Below, one piece after another: positions 55,488-63,810 of a stretch of DNA of 64,000 nucleotides. The position numbers and the translations under genes were made by a program. The stretch covers positions 534,501 through 598,500 of the forward strand of contig NZ_CP024311.1 of the NCBI RefSeq assembly GCF_002944315.1, in the 5' to 3' direction. This DNA comes from Rhizobium sp. NXC24 (lineage in GTDB: Bacteria; Pseudomonadota; Alphaproteobacteria; Rhizobiales; Rhizobiaceae). The first letter of the stretch is position 1. Each line of letters starts with the position of its first letter. A model generated the notes under the pieces. It was given only the letters and a program-made list of their open reading frames with translations. It was not told the origin of the DNA and ran no database searches.

Positions 55488-55754
55488 TCAGCGACGGTAA
55501 TTGATAAGGCGGAGGATGATGAAGAGCGGAATGACAATGGTGGCGCCGAGCAGCATGTAATCGCCGAACTCGCCGAGCGCAGCAAAGCCGCTGTGCCAGA
55601 GATCGAGGAGGAAGCGCCGGAGACCATAGAGGAAGTCGAGCGGCCGCCAGCCGAAGAATTTCATCACGAAACCGACGATCAGCGACACGATGATAAGCTT
55701 CACGAGTGTACGGCCGGGCGAGTCGCCGAGGAACCTGTTCACCTGATCGGACAT
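55488..55754 (-). CDS. Small two-helix membrane protein (DUF6460-like)
   Basis: An 88-residue protein beginning MSDQVNRFLGDSPGRTLVKL with two membrane helices (about 20-38 and 66-84). It resembles the rhizobial DUF6460 family as I recall it. It forms a two-gene unit with the CAP lipoprotein gene, separated by one base. Function unknown. Confidence 0.7.
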   Translation of the reverse strand: MSDQVNRFLGDSPGRTLVKLIIVSLIVGFVMKFFGWRPLDFLYGLRRFLLDLWHSGFAALGEFGDYMLLGATIVIPLFIILRLINYRR

Positions 55755-55949
55755 GCGGCTGTCTCCATAATGCCTGTCGAGCGGTTTTGAGATAAGGCTG
55801 CGGCTTGCGACTCGCAAGCGCTTTTGCCCGATGCGTACCGAAACAGTGCGCACCGAACCGTGCTTACCTGAAACATGTGTCTGCCTGAAATAGGACTTGA
55901 GTTTTTTTGTGGCCGCGTCCAAAGGCGGGTATCAAACAGGGCTGAGATC

Positions 55950-56894
55950 ATGCTGCCGACTGAGCTTTCCTCCGGCGACGTCATTGCCGACCGTCGCGCA
56001 GACTATGCGAAGATGCTCGCCGAAAGCGGTGAGCCGGCAAGCGCTGCCGAATTGATGGAGCAGGCGCTGGAACTGACGCCTGGCTGGGCCGCAGGCTGGT
56101 TCACCCTGGCGACTTATCGTGAAAAAGCGGGAAATACAGAGGGTGCCATCGAGGCGCTGACAAAGGTTCTGGCCCTCGATGCCGGCGATGTCTTCGGCGC
56201 CCGGCTGAAGCTTTCGGTTCTGGGAGCGGCCGAACTGCCCGACCAACCGCCGAGCCGCTATGTCGAGCGCCTCTTCGACGACTATGCCGATCGCTTCGAG
56301 ACATCGCTGGTCGAAAAACTCGACTACAGTGTCCCGCAGAAGCTTGCGGCTTTGGTCGCCGACACGGCCGGCATTTCCGGGCATTTCCGTCTTGCCGTCG
56401 ATCTCGGCTGCGGCACGGGCCTATTCGGTCCGGAAATCCGCACGCGGGTCGATCGGCTGGAAGGGTTCGACCTGTCGAAAGGCATGCTCGCCAGGGCAGC
56501 GGAGAAGGGGATTTATGATCACCTGGGACAAGCCGATCTTTCGCTGCCTCCGCCCCAGTCTGGCGTTTTCGACGGCGAGCTCACGCCGGCACGGGCCGAC
56601 TTGATTACCGCCGCCGACGTGCTGATGTACCTCGGCAATCTTCAGAGCGTCATGACAATCGTCGGGGAACTAGCCGTCTCCGGGGCCGTGTTCGCTTTTT
56701 CCGTCGAGGATGCGGGAGAGGAGGAAGGTTATCTTCTGCGCGACTCCCTGCGTTTCGCCCATTCGGAAGCCTATGTCAGGACGATATTGGCCGCTCGTGG
56801 CTTTGTTGTCCTCAGTCTCGCGCGCAGCATCATTCGCATGGATGCCGGAAAACCGGTGCAAGGCATTTTGTTCGTTACCCAGAAATCCGCCTGA
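55950..56894 (+). CDS. TPR-containing SAM-dependent methyltransferase
   Basis: A 314-residue protein with one or two tetratricopeptide units near residues 15-90 (ASAAELMEQALELTPGWAAG, NTEGAIEALTKVLALDAGDV) followed by a class I methyltransferase domain with motif I LAVDLGCGTGLFGPEIRTRV and GFDLSKGMLARA. TPR-methyltransferase fusions of this type are common in Rhizobiales and unassigned; a protein substrate bound through the TPR is possible. Confidence 0.85.
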   Translation: MLPTELSSGDVIADRRADYAKMLAESGEPASAAELMEQALELTPGWAAGWFTLATYREKAGNTEGAIEALTKVLALDAGDVFGARLKLSVLGAAELPDQPPSRYVERLFDDYADRFETSLVEKLDYSVPQKLAALVADTAGISGHFRLAVDLGCGTGLFGPEIRTRVDRLEGFDLSKGMLARAAEKGIYDHLGQADLSLPPPQSGVFDGELTPARADLITAADVLMYLGNLQSVMTIVGELAVSGAVFAFSVEDAGEEEGYLLRDSLRFAHSEAYVRTILAARGFVVLSLARSIIRMDAGKPVQGILFVTQKSA

Positions 56895-56943
56895 CCGGCC
56901 CATGGCCGGATCGCTATATCGCGCTATAGGTGAGCGGTAACGT

Positions 56944-57138
56944 CTATTGCTTGCGGGTCTGGTCGGACTCCGTAATGGCGGCTTCGTGATACCAGCTATC
57001 GAAAGCAGCCGTCGCGATGCGCGGGCCGATATCGGGATCAAGGTTCACCTGATCGCGTTGGCCGGCAGCCGGGACGGTTCGGGTCTTGATGGGAAACTGA
57101 AAAATCTTTGCCGTTTCGTGTTGAGGGCTGGTTGCCAT
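56944..57138 (-). CDS. DUF2735 small protein
   Basis: A 64-residue protein with the DUF2735 pattern: TAKIFQFPIKTRTV near the N-terminus and the C-terminal FDSWYHEAAI. GGGAGAG precedes the ATG. In rhizobia this gene usually stands divergent to glnII, as here, suggesting a role tied to nitrogen status. No biochemical function is known to me. Confidence 0.85.
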   Translation of the reverse strand: MATSPQHETAKIFQFPIKTRTVPAAGQRDQVNLDPDIGPRIATAAFDSWYHEAAITESDQTRKQ

Positions 57139-57473
57139 TGCAATGTCTCTCCCTTTTTGGTGTTCAGCGGGCGCGCTTCAAGAGACAGCTTATATATAGC
57201 AGAGTCGGAGGCCATTTTTGAGAGATGTGCCCAAAAAAAATGCAAAAGGTTGAATTTATAGGCAATTTTGAGGTTTTGTGGCGTTGGAATGTGGTTTTCG
57301 GGCGCCTAATTGTTGCGCTGCTTCGAATCTGCCGCACTGCGACAAGTTGGCAGCACCTTTCGGCCAAGTTGCTCACGATTTTGAGAGAATCCGAGCTGGG
57401 GCGATGGAAAATCGGCAAAAATTGACTCCGATTTGTGCATTTTTCTTCGAACGGCAGCGCATCTCGCTCAAAT
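57139..57473. other. Upstream regulatory region of glnII and the DUF2735 gene
   Basis: An AT-rich, gene-free stretch. GLNII in rhizobia is NtrC-controlled, so enhancer sites are expected, but I cannot point to a convincing TGCAC-N-GTGCA palindrome by eye. It should also hold the promoter of the DUF2735 gene. Confidence 0.4.
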
Positions 57474-57489
57474 TGGCATGTCAAATGCA
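57474..57489 (+). promoter_or_regulatory. Sigma-54 promoter of glnII
   Basis: TGGCATGTCAAATGCA has the invariant GG (57475-57476) and GC (57487-57488) exactly 10 nt apart and matches TGGCAC-N5-TTGCA at most positions. Transcription would start near 57500, giving a leader of about 80 nt. NtrC/sigma-54 control of glnII is established in rhizobia. Confidence 0.75.
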
Positions 57490-57581
57490 TGTCACATGGC
57501 GGCCGTAGGTGGCGAAGATTTCCGGGCGGGCGCCTTCGAATTTTCTCTGCTTCGGGTAGTTAAACCCTTATGAGGTGCGTA

Positions 57582-58622
57582 ATGACGAAGTTTAAGCTCG
57601 AGTATATCTGGCTCGACGGGTACACCCCGGTACCGAACCTGCGCGGTAAAACGCAGATCAAGGAATTTGCTGATTTTCCGAAGCTTGAAGAGCTTCCGCT
57701 TTGGGGCTTCGACGGTTCGTCGACGATGCAGGCCGAAGGCCGCAGCTCCGATTGCGTGCTGAAGCCCGTAGCGATCTATCCGGATCCGGCCCGTACGAAC
57801 GGCGCCCTCGTCATGTGCGAAGTCATGATGCCGGACGGCGTAACGCCGCATCCGTCCAACAGCCGCGCCACCATCCTCGACGACGAAGACGCCTGGTTCG
57901 GCTTCGAGCAGGAATACTTCTTCTACCAGGACGGCCGTCCGCTCGGCTTCCCGGAATCCGGCTACCCGGCTCCGCAGGGGCCCTACTACACCGGCGTCGG
58001 CTACAAGAACGTCGGCGATGTCGCCCGCGAAATCGTTGAAGAGCACCTCGACCTTTGCCTCGAAGCAGGCATCAACCATGAAGGCATCAACGCCGAAGTG
58101 GCCAAGGGCCAGTGGGAATTCCAGATTTTCGGCAAGGGCTCCAAGAAGGCCGCCGACCAGATCTGGATGGCACGCTACCTGCTGCTGCGTCTTTGCGAAA
58201 AGTACGGCATTGATATCGAGTTCCATTGCAAGCCGCTCGGCGACACCGACTGGAACGGTTCGGGCATGCACTGCAACTTCTCGACCAAGTTCATGCGCGA
58301 AGTCGGCGGCAAGGCCTATTTCGAAGCGCTCATGGCTCAGTTCGACAAGAACCTGCATGACCACATTGCGGTCTACGGCCCGGACAACCACATGCGCCTG
58401 ACCGGCAAGCATGAAACTGCTCCGTGGAACAAGTTCAGCTACGGCGTTGCCGACCGCGGTGCTTCGATCCGCGTTCCGCACTCCTTCATCAAGAACGACT
58501 ACAAGGGCTACCTCGAAGATCGTCGTCCGAACTCTCAGGGCTGCCCCTACCAGATCGCTTCCCAGGTTCTGAAGACCATCTCGGAAGTTCCGACGGCTGG
58601 CTTCGCTTCCGAAGCTGCTTGA
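57582..58622 (+). CDS. glnII: Glutamine synthetase II
   Basis: Eukaryotic-type glutamine synthetase (GSII), 346 residues, forming glutamine from glutamate and ammonium; rhizobia have it beside GlnA (GSI). Sequence blocks are LEYIWLDGYTPVPNLRGKTQ, LPLWGFDGSSTMQAEGRSSD, DAWFGFEQEYFF, NGSGMHCNFSTKFMR and DRGASIRVP. Unlike GSI it is not adenylylated; control is transcriptional, through the sigma-54 promoter. GAGGTGCGTA precedes the ATG. Confidence 0.97.
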   Translation: MTKFKLEYIWLDGYTPVPNLRGKTQIKEFADFPKLEELPLWGFDGSSTMQAEGRSSDCVLKPVAIYPDPARTNGALVMCEVMMPDGVTPHPSNSRATILDDEDAWFGFEQEYFFYQDGRPLGFPESGYPAPQGPYYTGVGYKNVGDVAREIVEEHLDLCLEAGINHEGINAEVAKGQWEFQIFGKGSKKAADQIWMARYLLLRLCEKYGIDIEFHCKPLGDTDWNGSGMHCNFSTKFMREVGGKAYFEALMAQFDKNLHDHIAVYGPDNHMRLTGKHETAPWNKFSYGVADRGASIRVPHSFIKNDYKGYLEDRRPNSQGCPYQIASQVLKTISEVPTAGFASEAA

Positions 58623-58631
58623 TCGTTATCG

Positions 58632-58694
58632 GTCTCGGTTCGCCGAGACTGAGGAAAACAAAAAAAGCGCGGGATTTCGGTCCCGCGCTTTTTT
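58632..58694. terminator. Hairpin and bidirectional terminator after glnII
   Basis: GTCTCGG-TTCG-CCGAGAC (58632-58649) is followed by AAAAAAGCGCGGGA (58661-58674), 6-nt loop, TCCCGCGCTTTTTT (58681-58694). T-runs on both strands serve glnII and the convergent AhpD-like gene. Confidence 0.92.
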
Positions 58695-58711
58695 CGTTTC
58701 TGGAGTCGTGG

Positions 58712-59173
58712 TCAGGCCGCCTTCGCGTCCTTATCGATCGGATGCTGCGAGCGGAAGCCGACGGCAAGGCGGTTCCAGATGTTGATCGTGCCGATCGCCA
58801 CGGTGATCTTGACGATTTCCTCTTCGCTGAAATGCTGCTTCAGCGGCTCGAAGTCGGCATCCGGTATGCCGGTCTGAGCAATCTTGGTGACGGAGTCGAC
58901 CCAGCGCAGCAGGGCGCGTTCGCGGTCGTCGTAAACGGGCGATTCCCACCAGACGCACATCAGGTTGATCCACTGTTCGCTGAGGCCGTCGTGACGGGCT
59001 TCTTTCACATGCATGTCGACGCAGTAGGCGCAGCCGTTGATCTGCGAGGCGCGGAGCTTGATCAGGTGGATGAAGCGGCGCTCAAGGCCGCAGGTCTGGA
59101 CGAAATTTTCCAGCGCAACGACAGCTTTGTAGGATTCGGGCGAGGCTTTGCCGAAGTTGAAACGAGGTTGCAT
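58712..59173 (-). CDS. AhpD-like alkylhydroperoxidase (carboxymuconolactone decarboxylase family)
   Basis: A 153-residue all-helical protein with the redox motif GCAYCVDMHVKEAR (Cys-x-x-Cys followed by His), the active site of AhpD-type peroxidases. The rest (VYDDRERALLRWVDSVTKI) fits the CMD family. It follows an Rrf2 regulator gene by 23 nt on the same strand; the pair is probably a peroxide-responsive unit. Confidence 0.87.
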   Translation of the reverse strand: MQPRFNFGKASPESYKAVVALENFVQTCGLERRFIHLIKLRASQINGCAYCVDMHVKEARHDGLSEQWINLMCVWWESPVYDDRERALLRWVDSVTKIAQTGIPDADFEPLKQHFSEEEIVKITVAIGTINIWNRLAVGFRSQHPIDKDAKAA

Positions 59174-59196
59174 GGTTCTCTCCTTGGGTTCTGGAT

Positions 59197-59697
59197 CTAT
59201 CGGATGGTTCTGCGTTCATTGAGGGCAAGGAAGGCGCAGCCCCTTGCCGCGATGGCACCATCGTCGGTCTCCGCGACATCGGCGAGGATATCGGCAATGG
59301 TGGTCTTGGCGAGCTCGGCACGGTACACCCGCTCGGCCGCCAGCATCGCCGCGCTGATGCCGCACGGCTTTGCGAAGTATTTTCCAGACAGCGGGTTAGG
59401 CCCGCGCTGGCGGATTTCGGCGCAGCGAAAGGCAGGCGCCGGCCCTTCGACGGCGAGCACGATATCTAGCAGGGTGATTTTGGCCGGCAAACGCGCCAGC
59501 CGGTAGCCACCCTTGGGCCCGGGCACGGTGTCAAGAATGCCGGCGCCGGAAAGCGCCTGCAGATGCTTCAAGAGATAACTCACCGACACCCCATGAAACT
59601 CGGCAATCGCCGCCGCCGAGAGCACGCTGCCCTCAGACAGTCCCGCCAGCATCGCGACGCTGTGTATGGCCTGCTCAACGCCTTCGCCGAGTTTCAT
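59197..59697 (-). CDS. Rrf2-family transcriptional regulator
   Basis: A 166-residue regulator with an Rrf2 winged helix (about 1-80: AIAEFHGVSVSYLLKHLQAL, GPKGGYRLARLPAKITLLDI). Cysteines occur at CAEIRQRG, KPCGIS and near the C-terminus (ARGCAFL), so an iron-sulfur cluster or thiol switch is possible, as in NsrR and IscR, though the spacing is not the classical one. It probably controls the AhpD-like gene behind it. Confidence 0.88.
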   Translation of the reverse strand: MKLGEGVEQAIHSVAMLAGLSEGSVLSAAAIAEFHGVSVSYLLKHLQALSGAGILDTVPGPKGGYRLARLPAKITLLDIVLAVEGPAPAFRCAEIRQRGPNPLSGKYFAKPCGISAAMLAAERVYRAELAKTTIADILADVAETDDGAIAARGCAFLALNERRTIR

Positions 59698-59792
59698 CGG
59701 TACGTCCTTTTTATATCATGGATATTTTTTATCCGTGATTATGTGAAGAGTCAAGGGGAGGAGGTGAGGATGACGGAGGGTGGGTTAGACCC

Positions 59793-62369
59793 ATGGCACA
59801 AAGCGCCCTCAACCAACCCCCTGCTTCCTATCCTCCGCAATTCGACTACATTTGCCTCGTGGACCAGATCGATTCCGAGCGCCGCCTTGCCCTTCCTGCC
59901 CCCTTCATCCGCTGGTTTACGGAAAAGGGATGGCAGCCGCGTGCCCATCAGCTTGAATTGTTGGCCCGCGCCGAAGCCGGGGAGAGCACGTTGCTGATCG
60001 CGCCGACCGGAGCCGGCAAGACGTTGGCGGGGTTTCTTCCTTCGCTCACCGATCTGACTAGGCGCGGCAAGATCCCGCCCGGCTCCGCCTTCACCGGCAT
60101 CCACACCCTCTACATCTCGCCGCTGAAGGCGCTGGCTGTCGATATCGAGCGCAATCTGATGAAACCGGTCACGGAAATGGGCCTGCCGGTTTCCGTCGAA
60201 AACCGCACTGGCGATACGCCCAGCGGCAAGCGGCAACGTCAGAAGCTCAACCCGCCGGACATTCTGCTGACGACGCCGGAGCAAGTGGCGTTGCTCCTCG
60301 CCAATCATGAAGCCGAACGCTTCTTCAAGGATTTGAAATACATCGTCCTCGACGAATTGCATTCCCTTGTGACGTCGAAGCGCGGCCATATGCTCTCGCT
60401 CGGTCTTGCGCGCCTCCGCAAGCTTGCGCCCGATCTGCAAACCATCGGCTTGTCAGCGACGGTTGCCGAACCGATGGACCTGCAAAAATGGCTGGTGGCG
60501 CAGGAGGAGGGGATGGAACGGCATGCCGGCCTGGTGATGGTCGACGGCGGCGCCAAGCCCGACATTTCGATCCTTAAGACCGATGAACATATCCCGTGGT
60601 CCGGCCATTCCGCCAAATACGCCATTCCCGATATCTATCGCGAGCTGAAAGAGCATCGCACGACGCTTCTCTTCGTCAACACGCGTTCGCAGGCGGAAAT
60701 GCTGTTTCAGGAGCTGTGGTCGGCCAATGACGACAATCTGCCGATCGCGCTGCATCATGGTTCGCTCGATGTCGGACAGCGCCGGAGGGTCGAAGCCGCC
60801 ATGGCGGCCAACAAGCTGCGCGCGGTCGTCGCCACCTCAACGCTCGATCTCGGCATCGACTGGGGCGATGTCGATCTCGTCATCCATGTCGGCGCGCCAA
60901 AAGGCGCTTCCCGCCTTGCCCAGCGCATCGGCCGTGCCAACCACCGCATGGACGAACCGTCGAAGGCGATCCTCGTGCCGGCCAATCGTTTCGAGGTGAT
61001 GGAATGCCAGGCGGCGCTCGACGCCAATTATGTCGGCGCGCAGGATACGCCGCCGGTCGGCGCCGGCGGGCTCGATGTCCTTGCTCAGCATATCCTCGGA
61101 ATGGCCTGCGCCGGACCCTTCGACATGCTCGAGCTCTATGACGAGATCCGCAGCGCTTCGCCCTATGCCGACCTATCCTGGGAGACGTTCGAGCGCATCG
61201 TCGATTTCGTCGCCACCGGCGGTTATGCGCTCCGAACCTACGAACGCTACGCCCGCATCCGCAAGACCCCGGAGGGTCGCTGGCGCGTCTCCAATCCGCA
61301 GGTAGCGCAGCAATATCGTCTGAACCTCGGCACCATCGTAGAAGAGGCAATGCTGAACATTCGGCTGGTGAAGCGCAATGCGTTGGGGTCGCTCGGCCGC
61401 GGCGGAGCACCGCTGGGCAAGGTCGAGGAGTATTTTCTCGAACAGCTTTCGCCCGGCGATACCTTTCTCTTCTCCGGCAAGGTGCTGCGTTTCGAGGGTA
61501 TCCGCGAGAATGAATGCCTGGCCTCGCAGACCTTCTCCATGGATCCGAAAATCCCCTCCTATGCCGGCGGCAAGTTTCCGCTGTCGACCTACCTTGCCGA
61601 TCAGGTGCGCATGATGATCGACGATCCCGATCGCCGGCATCGTTTGCCGGATCAGGTGCGCGACTGGCTGGAGCTGCAGAAGGACAGGTCGCTGCTGCCG
61701 AAGCGCGACGAGTTTCTGATCGAGACCTTTCCGCGCGGCAGCCGCGCCTACATGGTCGCCTATCCCTTCGAAGGGCGGCTGGCGCACCAGACGCTCGGCA
61801 TGCTGTTGACGCGGCGCCTCGAGCGGGCCGGCGCAAAGCCGATGGGCTTCATCGCCACGGATTATTCGCTCGGCATCTGGGGGCTGGAGGACATGGGGCT
61901 GATGATCGCCAATGGCCATCTCAGCCTTTCCGATCTCTTCGACGAAGACATGCTCGGCGACGATCTAGAAGCCTGGCTCGATGAATCCTTCCTGCTGAAA
62001 CGCACCTTCCGCAATTGCGCCATCATCGCCGGCTTGATCGAGCGCCGCCACCCCGGCAAGGAAAAGACCGGCCGGCAGATGACGGTATCGGCCGATCTGA
62101 TCTATGACGTGCTGCGCAGCCACGAGCCCGATCATATTCTGATGCAGGCGACAAGGCAGGACGCTGCCACGGGACTTTTGGAAATTGGCCGTCTTGGGGA
62201 TATGCTGAAGCGAATCAAGGGGCACATCACCCACCGGGCGCTGGACCACATTTCGCCGCTCGCCGTGCCGGTGATGCTGGAAATCGGCAAGGTGCCGGTA
62301 CCGGGCGAGGCACATGATGTGGTGCTGGCGGAAGCGGCTGACGATCTGATCCGCGAGGCCATGGAATAA
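59793..62369 (+). CDS. Ligase-associated DEXH-box helicase (Lhr-like)
   Basis: An 858-residue superfamily 2 helicase: Walker A APTGAGKT (residues 70-77), DELH box D187-H190, SAT motif GLSATVAEP and motif VI QRIGRANHRMDEP. The C-terminal ~400 residues are Lhr-type. The family is defined by association with ATP-dependent DNA ligase and a phosphoesterase, in DNA repair; here only the phosphoesterase gene follows (32 nt). The ATG has no close RBS, while a strong GGAGG serves an out-of-frame ATG at 59770. Confidence 0.92.
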   Translation: MAQSALNQPPASYPPQFDYICLVDQIDSERRLALPAPFIRWFTEKGWQPRAHQLELLARAEAGESTLLIAPTGAGKTLAGFLPSLTDLTRRGKIPPGSAFTGIHTLYISPLKALAVDIERNLMKPVTEMGLPVSVENRTGDTPSGKRQRQKLNPPDILLTTPEQVALLLANHEAERFFKDLKYIVLDELHSLVTSKRGHMLSLGLARLRKLAPDLQTIGLSATVAEPMDLQKWLVAQEEGMERHAGLVMVDGGAKPDISILKTDEHIPWSGHSAKYAIPDIYRELKEHRTTLLFVNTRSQAEMLFQELWSANDDNLPIALHHGSLDVGQRRRVEAAMAANKLRAVVATSTLDLGIDWGDVDLVIHVGAPKGASRLAQRIGRANHRMDEPSKAILVPANRFEVMECQAALDANYVGAQDTPPVGAGGLDVLAQHILGMACAGPFDMLELYDEIRSASPYADLSWETFERIVDFVATGGYALRTYERYARIRKTPEGRWRVSNPQVAQQYRLNLGTIVEEAMLNIRLVKRNALGSLGRGGAPLGKVEEYFLEQLSPGDTFLFSGKVLRFEGIRENECLASQTFSMDPKIPSYAGGKFPLSTYLADQVRMMIDDPDRRHRLPDQVRDWLELQKDRSLLPKRDEFLIETFPRGSRAYMVAYPFEGRLAHQTLGMLLTRRLERAGAKPMGFIATDYSLGIWGLEDMGLMIANGHLSLSDLFDEDMLGDDLEAWLDESFLLKRTFRNCAIIAGLIERRHPGKEKTGRQMTVSADLIYDVLRSHEPDHILMQATRQDAATGLLEIGRLGDMLKRIKGHITHRALDHISPLAVPVMLEIGKVPVPGEAHDVVLAEAADDLIREAME

Positions 62370-62401
62370 AACATGCCAAACAACGAAGGCAGACCAAGTT
62401 G

Positions 62402-63142
62402 ATGAACCGCCTGGCGCTTGCGCGAGAGATGAACGGCCAAGTCAGGAACGGATTGACGCCTGCCTCGGGCGTCGAGACCGCCGTTCATGGTGTTGCCGCC
62501 GTCTGCGATCCGCTCGGGGCTCTTTATCTGCCGGATGCCGGCATCCTCGTTGTTTCCGATCTGCATCTGGAAAAGGGAGCAGCCTTCGCGCGGCGCGGCA
62601 TGCTGTTGCCGCCTTACGATACGCTGGCGACGCTGACCGTGCTTGCCGCCGTCATTTCCCGCTACGATCCGAAGCTCGTCGTCTCGCTCGGCGACAATTT
62701 CCATGACCGCGTCGGCTCGGCACATCTGCCGGAAGAATTCCGCAGCCTGATCATCAATATGGCGCGTGGCCGCGAATGGATATGGATCAACGGCAATCAC
62801 GATCCGGATGGCACGGTCGATCTGCCCGGTAGCTCCGTCGATGAGATGCATTATGGTGGACTGACCTTCCGCCATGAACCGAGGGGCGGCCAGCAGGCCG
62901 GCGAGATCGCCGGCCATCTGCATCCGTCTGCCACTGTCCGCCGTCGCGACAGATCCGTTCGCCGCCCGTGTTTCGCCACCGACGGCGCCCGCCTGCTGAT
63001 GCCTGCCTTCGGCATCATGACCGGAGGCCTGGACCTGCGCCACAAGGCCATGACCGGACTGTTTGACCGGGAAAGCCTCATTGCCCATGTGCTCGGCCGC
63101 GACCGCATCTATTCGGTACGCTTCGGCAATCTCTCTGCCTAA
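62402..63142 (+). CDS. pdeM: Ligase-associated DNA damage response phosphoesterase
   Basis: A 246-residue calcineurin-like metallophosphoesterase with the motifs SDLHLEKG, GDNFHD, NGNHD and GHLHP supplying the two-metal site. The family partners the DEXH helicase in the ligase-associated set. The ATG at 62402 follows GAAGG; a TTG one codon earlier is also in frame. Its stop overlaps that of the convergent reductase gene. Confidence 0.9.
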   Translation: MNRLALAREMNGQVRNGLTPASGVETAVHGVAAVCDPLGALYLPDAGILVVSDLHLEKGAAFARRGMLLPPYDTLATLTVLAAVISRYDPKLVVSLGDNFHDRVGSAHLPEEFRSLIINMARGREWIWINGNHDPDGTVDLPGSSVDEMHYGGLTFRHEPRGGQQAGEIAGHLHPSATVRRRDRSVRRPCFATDGARLLMPAFGIMTGGLDLRHKAMTGLFDRESLIAHVLGRDRIYSVRFGNLSA

Positions 63143-63699
63143 GCCACTTTCGCGGGCTCGTAGCGCAGGATCACCGCGCCGGTCTTCAGCGGCGTGGATT
63201 CGAGCAGCTTCATCGGAATCTGTTCCGCCGCCGGCTTGAAATGCGGGTTGCCGCGGCCGAGAACAACGGGGACGAGGCAGATGCGGATTTCGTTCACCAG
63301 TCCTGCTTTCAGAAGCGTATCCGTCACTTCGGCGCTGCCGAAGACGAACATCGTTTTGCCCGGCTCTTCCTTCAGTTTCCTGACTTCAGCGACGATGTCG
63401 CGAACGACGCGGGTATTGTTCCACTCCGCCGTGTCCATCGTCCGCGAGGCGGCGATCTTGGCGATGCCATTCATATAGGCGGCGATATCGGGTGTCTCCG
63501 TCGCACTCGTCCAATAGGCGGCCATGCCTTCATAGGTTTTGCGGCCGAAGATCAGCAGATCGCCTTCCTGGCCAAGCTCTTTCGCGTAGTTTTCCAGCTC
63601 GTCGCCCCAGGCGAGCATATGGAAGTCGAGGTCCCAGGGTTTCGTTCCCTCGAAATAACCGTCAAGCGTCATGAGATTCCAGACAACAAGCTTTCTCAT
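63139..63699 (-). CDS. RibD/dihydrofolate reductase-like protein
   Basis: A 186-residue protein of the RibD C-terminal/DHFR-like superfamily: MRKLVVWNLMTLDGYFEGTK, LIFGRKTYEGMAAYW, MFVFGSAEVTDTLLKAGLVN and IRICLVPVVLGRG. These are NADPH-dependent reductases of undefined substrate, common in accessory positions. AAGGAGGAGACCG precedes the ATG at 63699; an upstream in-frame ATG is rejected. It is divergent from the HxlR regulator. Confidence 0.88.
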   Translation of the reverse strand: MRKLVVWNLMTLDGYFEGTKPWDLDFHMLAWGDELENYAKELGQEGDLLIFGRKTYEGMAAYWTSATETPDIAAYMNGIAKIAASRTMDTAEWNNTRVVRDIVAEVRKLKEEPGKTMFVFGSAEVTDTLLKAGLVNEIRICLVPVVLGRGNPHFKPAAEQIPMKLLESTPLKTGAVILRYEPAKVA

Positions 63700-63750
63700 C
63701 GGTCTCCTCCTTGGTGATAACCGTATCATAATCAAAACCGGTTGCTAAAA

Positions 63751-63797
63751 GCAAGCAGTTGAAAATTAGCGCGACTGGTGGCAAAGTGCAAGCAGTT
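63751..63797. promoter_or_regulatory. Direct repeats between reductase and HxlR genes
   Basis: GCAAGCAGTT occurs at 63751-63760 and again at 63788-63797, 37 bp apart, in the 111-bp divergent gap. The first copy is preceded by TTGCTAAAA, an inverted partner of its GCAA. This is a possible HxlR-type operator. Confidence 0.4.
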
Positions 63798-63810
63798 TTT
63801 GGAGAACCTT

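Noticed and set aside
57139..57473. NtrC enhancer sites upstream of glnII
   Set aside because: Expected from biology, but no palindrome close enough to the NtrC consensus could be identified by eye.
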